Origin: an uncultured Bacteroides sp.
GTDB taxonomy: Bacteria; Bacteroidota; Bacteroidia; Bacteroidales; UBA932
Length of the DNA: 64,000 nucleotides
Reading direction: 5' to 3'
NCBI GenBank assembly: GCA_945874355.1
Contig: CAMCGB010000005.1
Span: forward strand, 62,001-126,000
Under the pieces are notes generated by a model. It saw only the letters and a program-made list of their open reading frames with translations, was not told where the DNA came from and did not search any database. The position numbers and the translations under genes were made by a program. Below, in pieces: positions 47,203 through 54,377 of this stretch (position 1 is its first letter; the number at the start of each line of letters is the position of its first letter).

Positions 47203-47928
47203 ATGTTTATATTCAATTCATCTATCGGAAAGAAATTCATCCAGGCGGTGAGCGGAGCCTTCCTCATCCTTTTCCTGCTCCTGCACTCCGTAATCAACTT
47301 CTTCTCCGTCATCGACTCCTTCACAGGAAAGTTCGGCTCAGTTGCCGTTGACGACAAACTCTTCAGCGCCGGAGACGGTCTGTTCAAGCTCGGCTGCGAC
47401 TTTATGTCCACCCCGGTCATCTCCCTGATGGTGCCTGTTCTCGCCCTTGGTTTCGTGGTCCACATCGCTTACGGATGCTGGCTTACCGCCAAAAACATGA
47501 TGGCGCGCGGCGGAGTGAAGCGCTATGAGGTTTCAAGCAGGGCCGCTACCGACTCCTGGGCCGCACGCAACATGTTCGTGCTCGGTATCGTGATTCTCGG
47601 CATCATCGTCTTCCACCTCTTCCACTTCTGGGCCAAGATGCAGATGCCTGAGCTGCTGCACATCGGAACCTATGTGGACGACCCCTACCTGCTTCTCACA
47701 ACCGTATTCGGCCACTGGTGGATACTCCTTATATATATAATATGGTTCGCAGCCATCTGGTTCCACCTTACCCACGGCTTCTGGAGCATGTTCCAGACTG
47801 TAGGCTGGGACGGACAGACCTGGTTCAAGAGAGTGAAGGTCATCGGTGTCATCGTAGTAAGCCTTATCTGCCTGATGTTCGTCGCTGTTGCAGTGAACGC
47901 CTTCATCCAGGCCAATTTCATAGGATAG
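47203..47928 (+). CDS. sdhC: Succinate dehydrogenase/fumarate reductase cytochrome b558 subunit
   Basis: 241 residues from the ATG at 47203, giving the conserved opening MFIFNSSIGKKFIQAVSGAF; an alternative ATG is at 47182. Five membrane segments carry the expected haem-ligand His (LLLHSVINF, VHIAYG, VFHLFHFW, GHWWILL, FHLTHGFWS). It anchors the flavin and iron-sulfur subunits and passes electrons to or from menaquinone. Unusually, no sdhA or sdhB follows: rplM comes next behind its own promoter. The catalytic subunits must be elsewhere. Confidence 0.9.
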   Translation: MFIFNSSIGKKFIQAVSGAFLILFLLLHSVINFFSVIDSFTGKFGSVAVDDKLFSAGDGLFKLGCDFMSTPVISLMVPVLALGFVVHIAYGCWLTAKNMMARGGVKRYEVSSRAATDSWAARNMFVLGIVILGIIVFHLFHFWAKMQMPELLHIGTYVDDPYLLLTTVFGHWWILLIYIIWFAAIWFHLTHGFWSMFQTVGWDGQTWFKRVKVIGVIVVSLICLMFVAVAVNAFIQANFIG

Positions 47929-47938
47929 TCGGATATTT

Positions 47939-47968
47939 TTGATTATTCATAAATTTTAATTAACTTTG
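47939..47968 (+). promoter_or_regulatory. Promoter of rplM-rpsI
   Basis: TTG (47939-47941), 19 bases, TAACTTTG (47961-47968): a well-spaced Bacteroidota promoter just after sdhC, giving a leader of about 50 nt. Confidence 0.75.
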
Positions 47969-47994
47969 CGACCCCTATTTTGTGTAGGGATCGC
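47968..47994 (+). promoter_or_regulatory. Hairpin in the rplM leader
   Basis: GCGA-c-CCCTA and TAGGG-a-TCGC around a 7-nt loop, followed by AATTTTTA. The outer GCGA overlaps the likely transcription start, so only CCCTA/TAGGG may form in the RNA. Candidate ribosomal-protein leader or simply a start-site hairpin. Confidence 0.35.
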
Positions 47995-48025
47995 AATTTT
48001 TATTAACTATTTAAAGATCAAGACA

Positions 48026-48478
48026 GTGGACACACAAAGCTACAAAACGGTATCGCTCAACAAGGCGACCGTAGACAAGAAGTGGGTTGTCATTGACGCG
48101 ACAGATCTCGCGCTTGGTCGTCTTGCATCCCGTGTTGCTCTTGTCCTTCGCGGCAAGACCAAGCCCGGCTACACTCCCCACGTTGACTGTGGTGACAACG
48201 TCATCGTAGTAAACGCAGAGAAGGTTGCCCTCGGCGGCAAGAAGATGACCGACCGTGTTTACACCCGTTACACCGGATACCCTGGTGGACAGAGGTTTAC
48301 AACACCCAAGGAGATTCTCGCCAATCGCCCTGAAGAGCTTGTAAGGAGAGCAGTAAAGGGTATGCTCCCCAAGACCCGTCTTGGTGACGATCTGCTCGGA
48401 AACCTGTTCGTATATGCAGGCAGCGAGCATCCTCATCAGGCACAGAACCCTACAGTTATCAAGTTGGACGAAATTTAA
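48026..48478 (+). CDS. rplM: 50S ribosomal protein L13
   Basis: 150 residues from a GTG at 48026 (VDTQSYKTVSLNKATVDKKW), the start expected from Bacteroidota homologues; the ORF-track start at 47966 overlaps the promoter. The signature YTRYTGYPGGQRFTTPKEIL is present. It is an early-assembly 23S rRNA binder. It is followed by rpsI after 9 bases, the universal pair. Confidence 0.96.
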   Translation: MDTQSYKTVSLNKATVDKKWVVIDATDLALGRLASRVALVLRGKTKPGYTPHVDCGDNVIVVNAEKVALGGKKMTDRVYTRYTGYPGGQRFTTPKEILANRPEELVRRAVKGMLPKTRLGDDLLGNLFVYAGSEHPHQAQNPTVIKLDEI

Positions 48479-48487
48479 ACAGAGCAA

Positions 48488-48877
48488 ATGGAACAGACAC
48501 ACGCCCTTGGAAGACGTAAGACTGCCGTCGCTCGAGTTTATCTGACAGCCGGCAAAGGCAATGTCACTGTAAACGGCCGCCCTCTTGAGGAGTATTTCTC
48601 CCTCGAGTCACTCCGTTACATCGTGAACCAGCCTTTCGAGGTTACCTCTACACTTGGCCAGTTCGACGTTAAGGTCACCATCGTAGGTGGTGGTATCAAA
48701 GGTCAGGCTGAAGCCATCCGTCTGGGTATCGCCCGTGCTCTCAGCGAGCTCGACAGGGAAAGCTACCGTCCTGCACTGAAAGCCGCCGGATTCCTCACCC
48801 GCGACGCCCGTGAGGTTGAGCGCAAGAAGCCGGGTCAGCCCGGTGCACGCCGCCGCTTCCAGTTCAGCAAGCGTTAA
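48488..48877 (+). CDS. rpsI: 30S ribosomal protein S9
   Basis: 129 residues. It has [12 protein letters not shown] near the start and ends in the conserved [17 protein letters not shown] tail, whose last residues contact tRNA in the P site. Co-transcribed with rplM. Confidence 0.99.
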   Translation: MEQTHALGRRKTAVARVYLTAGKGNVTVNGRPLEEYFSLESLRYIVNQPFEVTSTLGQFDVKVTIVGGGIKGQAEAIRLGIARALSELDRESYRPALKAAGFLTRDAREVERKKPGQPGARRRFQFSKR

Positions 48878-49033
48878 GCCTTACAAGTCTTACAAAATCA
48901 GCACAGTCGCGGTTCAAAACCGCCAAACGGACGGCTGCCGCGCTGCGGAAAAGGATGGAGACCGCCATCAGACGCTACTCCACCTTGATGAAAAGAGACC
49001 CTCAAGCAGGGACAACAAAAACAAAACAAACAA
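48878..49033 (+). promoter_or_regulatory. Structured leader upstream of rpsB
   Basis: 156 bases between rpsI and rpsB. It contains a perfect hairpin GCGGTT-caa-AACCGC (48909-48923), followed by GC-rich complementary segments (GGACGGC...GACCGCC). No clear -7 element. It may be an autoregulatory S2 leader or a processed spacer. Confidence 0.35.
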
Positions 49034-49846
49034 ATGTCACGTACAAATTTCCAAGAATTGCTTGATGCAGGTGTTCACTTCGGACACTTGGCAAGGAAGT
49101 GGAATCCTAAAATGGCCCCTTATATCTTCGACCAGAAGAACGGAATCCACGTCATTGACCTGCACAAGACTATCGGCAAGATAGATGAGGCAGCCGAGGA
49201 GATGAAGCAGCTTGCAAAGTCAGGCCGCAAGATTCTCTTCGTGGCTACCAAGAAACAGGCTAAGGATATTGTCAAGGAGAAAGCTTCCGCTGTCAATATG
49301 CCTTCAATCACCGAGCGTTGGGCAGGTGGTATGCTTACCAACTTCCCCACCGTACGCAAAGCCATCAAGAAAATGTCCGTCATCGACAAGATGAAGGAGG
49401 ACGGTACCTTCGACAAGCTCGCCAAGAGAGAGAGACTCCAGGTGGACCGCCAGAGAGCCAAGCTCGAGAAGAACCTCGGCTCGATCCGCGATATGTCACG
49501 CCTGCCTTCAGCCCTCTTCATCGTTGACGTTCAGAAGGAAGCCAATGCAGTCAAAGAGGCCAACCGCCTCAATATCCCGGTATTCGCAATGGTTGATACT
49601 TGTTGCGATCCCAGCTCAATTGATTATGTAATACCGGCAAATGATGACGCCGCAAACTCAATCGAGTGCATTGTGAGCATACTCTGCAAGGCTATCCAGG
49701 AAGGTCTTGATGAGCGCAAGCTCGAGAAGGACAAGAACGCCGAGGCCGAAGAAGTATCAGAAGAGGCTAAGGGCGGACGCAAGCTCCGTGCCCGCAAGGG
49801 TGGAAAGAGCGCCGAGGCCGCAGCCGAAGAGCAGAAAAGCGAATAG
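49034..49846 (+). CDS. rpsB: 30S ribosomal protein S2
   Basis: 270 residues. It has ELLDAGVHFGHLARKWNPKM, the NVDTC-like MVDTCCDPSSIDYVIPANDD segment and a C-terminal Lys/Glu/Ala-rich extension (about 235-270). It completes the 30S head-platform junction. tsf follows after 26 bases, the universal rpsB-tsf pair. Confidence 0.98.
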   Translation: MSRTNFQELLDAGVHFGHLARKWNPKMAPYIFDQKNGIHVIDLHKTIGKIDEAAEEMKQLAKSGRKILFVATKKQAKDIVKEKASAVNMPSITERWAGGMLTNFPTVRKAIKKMSVIDKMKEDGTFDKLAKRERLQVDRQRAKLEKNLGSIRDMSRLPSALFIVDVQKEANAVKEANRLNIPVFAMVDTCCDPSSIDYVIPANDDAANSIECIVSILCKAIQEGLDERKLEKDKNAEAEEVSEEAKGGRKLRARKGGKSAEAAAEEQKSE

Positions 49847-49872
49847 TTCCATTTAAAGAAACATAGACAATT

Positions 49873-50868
49873 ATGGCAATTACAGCAGCAGACGTAATGA
49901 AGTTGCGCAAGATGACTTCTGCCGGAATGATGGACTGCAAGAAGGCCCTTGAGGAAGCCGCAGGCGACTTCAACAAGGCTATGGACATCATCCGCGAGAA
50001 GGGCAAGCTCGTTGCAGCGAAGAGGGCTGACCGCGAGACCTCCGAGGGTGCGGTCAAGACCCGTGTTGAGGGCGGAAGAGGCGTCATCGTATGCCTTGGA
50101 TGCGAGACCGACTTCGTAAGCCGCAACGCTGACTTCCAGAACCTCGCAGAGGCCATCGCAGATGTAGCCATCGCCCAGTTCCCCGCCGACATCGAAGGCC
50201 TGAAGGCCTGCAAGATGGCTGACGGATACACTGTAGAGCAGGCCGTTGAGGCTCAGACCGGAAAGACCGGCGAGAAGCACGTGCTTGTAGCCTACGCTGT
50301 AGTGGAGGCTCCTTTCGTAGCTCAGTACGTTCACAAGATCAACGGAAAGCTCGGAGCCCTCGTGGGATTCAACAAGAGCATCTCCGAGTCTCTGGCAAAG
50401 GGCATCGTTATGCAGGTTGCTTCGATGAACCCTGTAGCCATCAGCGCTGAGGACTGCCCCAAGGAAGTTCTTGACAACGAGCTTCAGGTGGCTATCCAGA
50501 AGACCAAGGAGGAGCAGGTTCAGAAGGCAGTTGACGCCGCCCTCAAGAAGGCAGGCATCAATCCCGCTCACGTAGACAGCGAGGACCACATCGAGTCCAA
50601 CACTGCCAAGGGATGGCTTACTCCCGAGCAGGCCCAGCAGGCTCGCGAGATCATCAAGAAGGTGAGCGAAGAGAAGGCTGCCAACCTCCCCGAGCAGATG
50701 ATTCAGAACATTGCAAACGGCAGGGTTCAGAAGTTCCTCAAGGAGCAGACCCTCGTCGAGCAGGACTACCAGATGAGCGACGAGAAGATCTCTGTCAAGG
50801 CCGCACTTGCAGCTGAGGACAAGGAAGCCGCAGTGGTAGCTTTCAAGAGAATCTCCCTGAACGACTAA
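49873..50868 (+). CDS. tsf: Translation elongation factor Ts
   Basis: 331 residues. The N-terminal UBA-like region with KLRKMTSAGMMDCKKALEEA and the core TDFVSRN motif contact EF-Tu; a long C-terminal part is present as in other Bacteroidota. It exchanges GDP for GTP on EF-Tu. A terminator follows. Confidence 0.98.
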   Translation: MAITAADVMKLRKMTSAGMMDCKKALEEAAGDFNKAMDIIREKGKLVAAKRADRETSEGAVKTRVEGGRGVIVCLGCETDFVSRNADFQNLAEAIADVAIAQFPADIEGLKACKMADGYTVEQAVEAQTGKTGEKHVLVAYAVVEAPFVAQYVHKINGKLGALVGFNKSISESLAKGIVMQVASMNPVAISAEDCPKEVLDNELQVAIQKTKEEQVQKAVDAALKKAGINPAHVDSEDHIESNTAKGWLTPEQAQQAREIIKKVSEEKAANLPEQMIQNIANGRVQKFLKEQTLVEQDYQMSDEKISVKAALAAEDKEAAVVAFKRISLND

Positions 50869-50894
50869 CAACTATCTGCCTTGCGCAGAACCCA

Positions 50895-50928
50895 AAATAG
50901 GGGCGACCGGAGGGCCGCCCCTTATTTG
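50895..50928 (+). terminator. Intrinsic terminator of rpsB-tsf
   Basis: GGGGCG and CGCCCC with a 10-nt loop, extended by AAATA/TTATTT with one bulged T, and ending in TTATTTGTC. Confidence 0.75.
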
Positions 50929-51047
50929 TCTTGCACTGCACGATAAAAAAGAGCAGAAGAGTATATGTTGGTTTAATTATTTTTTATCTCTGTGCGAATA
51001 AACTGATGATAAGCTTTTTTTTGAAACGCAGCAATTTATTTGTAGAT

Positions 51048-51827
51048 ATGAAAAATTTTTTCAAAGGCGCCCTTGCCGCTTTTCTTACAGTGGCATGTGT
51101 TATTCCTTCATTTGCACAGGGCGAGAAGACCATTAAAAGGAAAGTAGCCATCGGTCGGTTCACCAACGAGACTCAGTACGCAAAGGGGCTGTTTTATGAT
51201 AAGGAGAATGACCCGATGAGAAAACAGGCTCTGGACATCCTTTCTTCCAAACTGGCCGCCAGCGGAAAGTTCATACTTCTGGAACGGGATGACCTTGATG
51301 TTCTTGTTGCTGAAGCAGGTTCTTCAATGAACAAAATCGGTGCAGATTTCATTATTCTCGGATCCATAACAGAGTTCGGGCGCAAGGCCGAAGGGGAGCA
51401 GAAAGTATTCTCTTCGACAAAGACGCAAACGGCTGAGGCAGGAGTCAGCATCCGCCTTGTAGAAGCGGCTACAGGACTAATCATCTACTCCGATGAAGCT
51501 AAAGGCTATGCCGAGACAACGACAAAGCAGACAATGGGTATCGGCGGCACGGCAGGATACGACGCCACACTAAGTGACAAGGCCATCTCTTCAGCCCTTG
51601 GGCAGCTTGTGGAGAACATTATCAACAAGTGTATGGATAAGCCCTGGCGTTCATATTTTCTTTCTATTGAGGACGGCTCATACATCATATCAGGAGGTGC
51701 CTCCCAGGGGCTTGCTTCTGGAGATGTCTTCACTGTGTACAAAAAGGGCAAAACTGTCACTAATCCGCAGACAGGTCTGAAAATCGAGCTTCCCGGAACG
51801 AAAGTCGGGACCGTATCGGTTCTTTAA
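51048..51827 (+). CDS. CsgG-family outer-membrane assembly/transport protein
   Basis: 259 residues from the ATG at 51048; the ORF track begins 39 codons earlier without support. The signal (MKNFFKGALAAFLTVACVIP) may be cleaved after SFAQ or lipidated at the Cys; CsgG itself is a lipoprotein. The CsgG fold is visible in KVAIGRFTNET, the DILSSKLAASGKFILLERDD helix-strand, ADFIILGSITEF and VSIRLVEAATG. CsgG-type proteins form nonameric outer-membrane pores. It heads a four-gene lipoprotein operon without curli subunit genes. Confidence 0.85.
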   Translation: MKNFFKGALAAFLTVACVIPSFAQGEKTIKRKVAIGRFTNETQYAKGLFYDKENDPMRKQALDILSSKLAASGKFILLERDDLDVLVAEAGSSMNKIGADFIILGSITEFGRKAEGEQKVFSSTKTQTAEAGVSIRLVEAATGLIIYSDEAKGYAETTTKQTMGIGGTAGYDATLSDKAISSALGQLVENIINKCMDKPWRSYFLSIEDGSYIISGGASQGLASGDVFTVYKKGKTVTNPQTGLKIELPGTKVGTVSVL

Positions 51828-51931
51828 TGCATCGGGGATACCCCTGAAACCGAAATCTCCTTCTGCTCATATGAGGGAGAAGAATTGGATGCAAGCACTC
51901 TTGAGAATTATTATATTTCTGACAAATAGCC

Positions 51932-52270
51932 ATGAAGAAGATTATCGTTGCGCTGCTAAGCGCCATAGTATTATCAGGTTGCGGAGTGGGCTCATACTCC
52001 GTTTCATCAGGAAAGGCAGATACTGCAGCCCTGTCTTTCACCTCCACTGACAAGCTGCCTATTGTAGTGCTGGTTGACGGCAAAGAGTATAATGTTGAAA
52101 CTGTCAAGACCAAGGCCTACAGAAAGGACAGAAATATCAAGAAGACGGCATTGAACACCATCTATCTCCAGAGCGGGCAGCACGACGTCACGGTGTCTGT
52201 ATCCGGGAACGAAGTGTTCAGCAAGAAATTGTATCTGTCCGCTGCAGAACACCGAATCGTTGAGCTATGA
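51932..52270 (+). CDS. Small lipoprotein of the CsgG operon
   Basis: 112 residues. Lipoprotein signal MKKIIVALLSAIVLSGC. The remainder is beta-rich, with VVLVDGKEYNVETVKTK and SGQHDVTVSVSGNEVFSKKL reminiscent of a PEGA-like or ancillary beta-sandwich, though I do not recognise the family. It lies 104 bases after csgG, possibly with its own weak promoter, and overlaps the next gene by 4 bases. Confidence 0.7.
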   Translation: MKKIIVALLSAIVLSGCGVGSYSVSSGKADTAALSFTSTDKLPIVVLVDGKEYNVETVKTKAYRKDRNIKKTALNTIYLQSGQHDVTVSVSGNEVFSKKLYLSAAEHRIVEL

Positions 52271-52707
52271 GGAGAATCATAAGTATTATGGCAGCCTGCT
52301 TGATGCTGTCTTCCTGCGGGAGAACATCTTCACTCTATTATTGGGGCGGGAACACCAATGGAACTACAACCTATGAGCACCTTGCATATAAATCTTACGA
52401 CAAGCAGACTCCCGAAAGCCTTTGCAAGCTCATTGTTGCCTACGAGGATATTGTCAGCCACCCGAAAGGTACCAGGCAGGTTCCGCCTCCCGGAATCTGC
52501 GCGGAGTATGGATATCTGTTGCTGCAGAGCGGGACAGCGGAGACTTTTTCAAACCACGCGACATTGAATCAGAAGATGACTTTTGAAGGCTTGGACTACG
52601 CCAAGTTGTTCAGACAAAGGGGCGAAGAGATGATGAAAAAAGAAATTGAATTGTACCCGGAATCTGAACGGTTCATTGCACCTCTTTTAAAGCGACTGAC
52701 TGAATAA
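52267..52707 (+). CDS. DUF4810 lipoprotein
   Basis: 146 residues. Signal ending LMLSSC, then the family-type opening SLYYWGG and a helical body (ESLCKLIVAYEDIVSHPKGT, PPGICAEYGYLLLQSG). DUF4810 genes usually sit between a CsgG-like gene and a GNA1162/DUF799 gene, as here. The function of the set is unknown, apparently an outer-membrane lipoprotein complex. Confidence 0.8.
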   Translation: MRRIISIMAACLMLSSCGRTSSLYYWGGNTNGTTTYEHLAYKSYDKQTPESLCKLIVAYEDIVSHPKGTRQVPPPGICAEYGYLLLQSGTAETFSNHATLNQKMTFEGLDYAKLFRQRGEEMMKKEIELYPESERFIAPLLKRLTE

Positions 52708-52711
52708 CACG

Positions 52712-53389
52712 ATGAAAAGAATTCTATACCTCCTCTCCCTCTTGATGCTACTTGTGTCATGCGGTACTGTAACACAAAGTATTACAAGGGGTGAGCAATA
52801 TGCAAAGATGTATGAGGAAAAACCCGTCACATTGCTTGTGATGCCTCCAATAAACAATACATCCAACGTTGAGGCAAAGGACCTTCTATACACCTCTATC
52901 AGCAGGCCTCTTGCAGAAGCAGGGTACTATGTCATCTCACCGTTGCTCGCGATGGATGTGCTGAAGGCTGAAAGCGCCTATGATGCAGAACTGTTTGTGA
53001 ATGTACCGCTGACTACATTCAGGAACTATTTCGGTTGCGATGCAGTCGTGTTCTCCGAGATAAACAACTGGGCGAAAAGCGGCTTTACAATCAATGCCAA
53101 CATACGCTACTTCATCAAATCCGCCTCTACAGGCGAGATTCTCTTCGACAGGAGTTGCGATTTGATTCTGGATCTTTCGATTGACTCGGGCAACAATTCC
53201 GCAATAGCCGCTCTGATAGAACTGGCCGCTTCTGCAATCAATACGGCAATGACCGACCACATTGTCGCAGCAAGAAAGGCTAACTACTACATTTTCAGGG
53301 ATATTCCGCGAGGGAAATACAGCCCGATGTATGGCCAGGACCAGAATGTGGCTGCCGAGCCGCAGAATGTTCACGCCAGAGTCCAGTAA
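52712..53389 (+). CDS. GNA1162-like (DUF799) lipoprotein
   Basis: 225 residues. Signal MKRILYLLSLLMLLVSC. It has the family signature LLVMPPINNTSNVEAKDLLY, which resembles the CsgG/TolB-N fold, and a conserved core. Last gene of the CsgG-lipoprotein-DUF4810-DUF799 operon, 4 bases after DUF4810. The Neisseria homologue is a surface-exposed antigen. A hairpin follows its stop. Confidence 0.8.
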   Translation: MKRILYLLSLLMLLVSCGTVTQSITRGEQYAKMYEEKPVTLLVMPPINNTSNVEAKDLLYTSISRPLAEAGYYVISPLLAMDVLKAESAYDAELFVNVPLTTFRNYFGCDAVVFSEINNWAKSGFTINANIRYFIKSASTGEILFDRSCDLILDLSIDSGNNSAIAALIELAASAINTAMTDHIVAARKANYYIFRDIPRGKYSPMYGQDQNVAAEPQNVHARVQ

Positions 53390-53392
53390 AAG

Positions 53393-53454
53393 CCACTTCG
53401 TGGCAGGCTTTCGTGAAATTCACCGAGCGGTCCCCACGAGCGACAGTGAAGTGG
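53393..53454. repeat. Inverted repeat after the DUF799 stop
   Basis: CCACTTC (53393-53399) and GAAGTGG (53448-53454) flank a GC-rich interior that also contains GCCAC/GTGGC. It could be the operon terminator without a T-run or a decayed repeat. Confidence 0.4.
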
Positions 53455-53519
53455 GCTGATAGTTTTCACAAAGCGATGACGTATTGATGTGATGGGGTAA
53501 CTCATCTGCCTATTGAGGA

Positions 53520-53615
53520 AAATGGGTTTTAGCAATTTTGGGGCTTTTTTTGCTATTTTGTTGATTTCGGAGGCATTTTAGCAATTTTTGACCGATTTTT
53601 TGCCATTTTTCGATG
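53520..53615. other. A/T-rich block with phased GCNATTTT motifs
   Basis: GCAATTTTG (53532), GCTATTTTG (53552), GCATTTTAG (53573), GCAATTTTTG (53581) and GCCATTTTTC (53602) recur at mostly 20-21 bp steps, about two helical turns, suggesting bent DNA. A minus-strand ORF through it (53510-53743) is Lys/Gln/Asn-rich and looks spurious. The rest of 53455-53922 shows nothing I recognise. Confidence 0.45.
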
Positions 53616-53922
53616 AGCGGAGAAGGTATGGGCACAGGGGATGAGCACCAGGGCAAGGGCATCGCGGCTAGTTCGTTAGGGAATGGGCACTTGACAGATG
53701 GGCACCGCAGCCGGAATATATGGTCTCCGGCTGCTCCGGCCACAACTGCGGGGAGCTATGGAGGGCTCTCCTCGCTGTGGCCGTTGCCGGCTTTGGGGCA
53801 CAGCACACCACCCTGCTTTGATTGTACCACTGAGGCGCTATCGCAGAGATGTACAACATAGATTACTCCTTTCGAGCACATAGCTGATCTCATCCCTGAT
53901 GGTTGATGGTTTTGTCCCTCGT

Positions 53923-54087
53923 GCAAATCACCTCGCACGGGGGAGTTTACGAAATCACTGACTATAAACAAGATGCCAATTTGCTCCATGTGAGGTGGCG
54001 GCAAATTGATGCCACCTATCACAGGGTAATTAACTATATTGCTTATAATCATTAAATTAGCAGAATCCGGCGTGCTAGGTGATTTGC
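53923..54087. repeat. 165-bp inverted-repeat element, copy 2
   Basis: Ends are perfect 11-bp inverted repeats, GCAAATCACCT and AGGTGATTTGC. Compared with copy 1 (36494) both arms differ at the matching base, so pairing is kept. The central hairpin AGGTGGC/GCCACCT is at the same offsets (71-77, 89-95). Shared internal motifs include GTTTAC, TCA-CTGA-TAT-AACAA and TGATGCCACCT. Total length is identical to copy 1. Confidence 0.85.
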
Positions 54088-54117
54088 TCGAACAAGCACG
54101 ACTGCTATGACAGAGGG

Positions 54118-54235
54118 AGGCAGCTGCAAAGGCAGGCGGGCGGAGAGTTCTGAACGGGACTTTGCAAGCGCAATACGAGCCTTAGGCGAGCTAAAGCGGT
54201 CCCTGAAGAACTCTTCCCCGATGCCGCAGCTGCCT
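54118..54235. repeat. Long imperfect hairpin element
   Basis: Nested arms AGGCAGCTGC/GCAGCTGCCT, AGAGTTC/GAACTCT and GGGAC/GTCCC enclose GCAAGCGC...GCGAGC. It corresponds in place to 36670-36857. The core words GGGACTTTGCAAGCGCA and GCGAGCTAAAGCGGTCCCTG recur at 60472-60514 in swapped order. Confidence 0.75.
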
Positions 54236-54250
54236 TGGTGCTAAGGTAAT

Positions 54251-54360
54251 AGATTTCTCCACTCGCTTCGCTCGGTCGAAATGACAGAGGGGAGGCGCGA
54301 AATGACAGGAGAAAGCGCTCGGTCGAAATGACAGGTGAGGGCGCCTGGTCGAATGGACAG
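54251..54360. repeat. AGATTTCTC-family repeat with tandem TCGAAATGACAG units
   Basis: AGATTTCTCCACTCGCTTCG followed by CTCGGTCGAAATGACAG and three further degenerate copies of the CGAAATGACAG word. It ends 17 bases before the lpxK stop. Same family as 27442, 36876 and 60398. Confidence 0.85.
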
Positions 54361-54377
54361 AGGGCAGGAGTGGGGCG

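Noticed and set aside
49624-50871. 415-aa minus-strand ORF
   Set aside because: Antisense to rpsB/tsf, rich in Leu/Val as typical of the complement of favoured codons; no motifs.
53510-53743. 77-aa minus-strand ORF rich in Lys/Asn/Gln
   Set aside because: Generated by the A/T-rich phased block; no start context, promoter or recognisable family.
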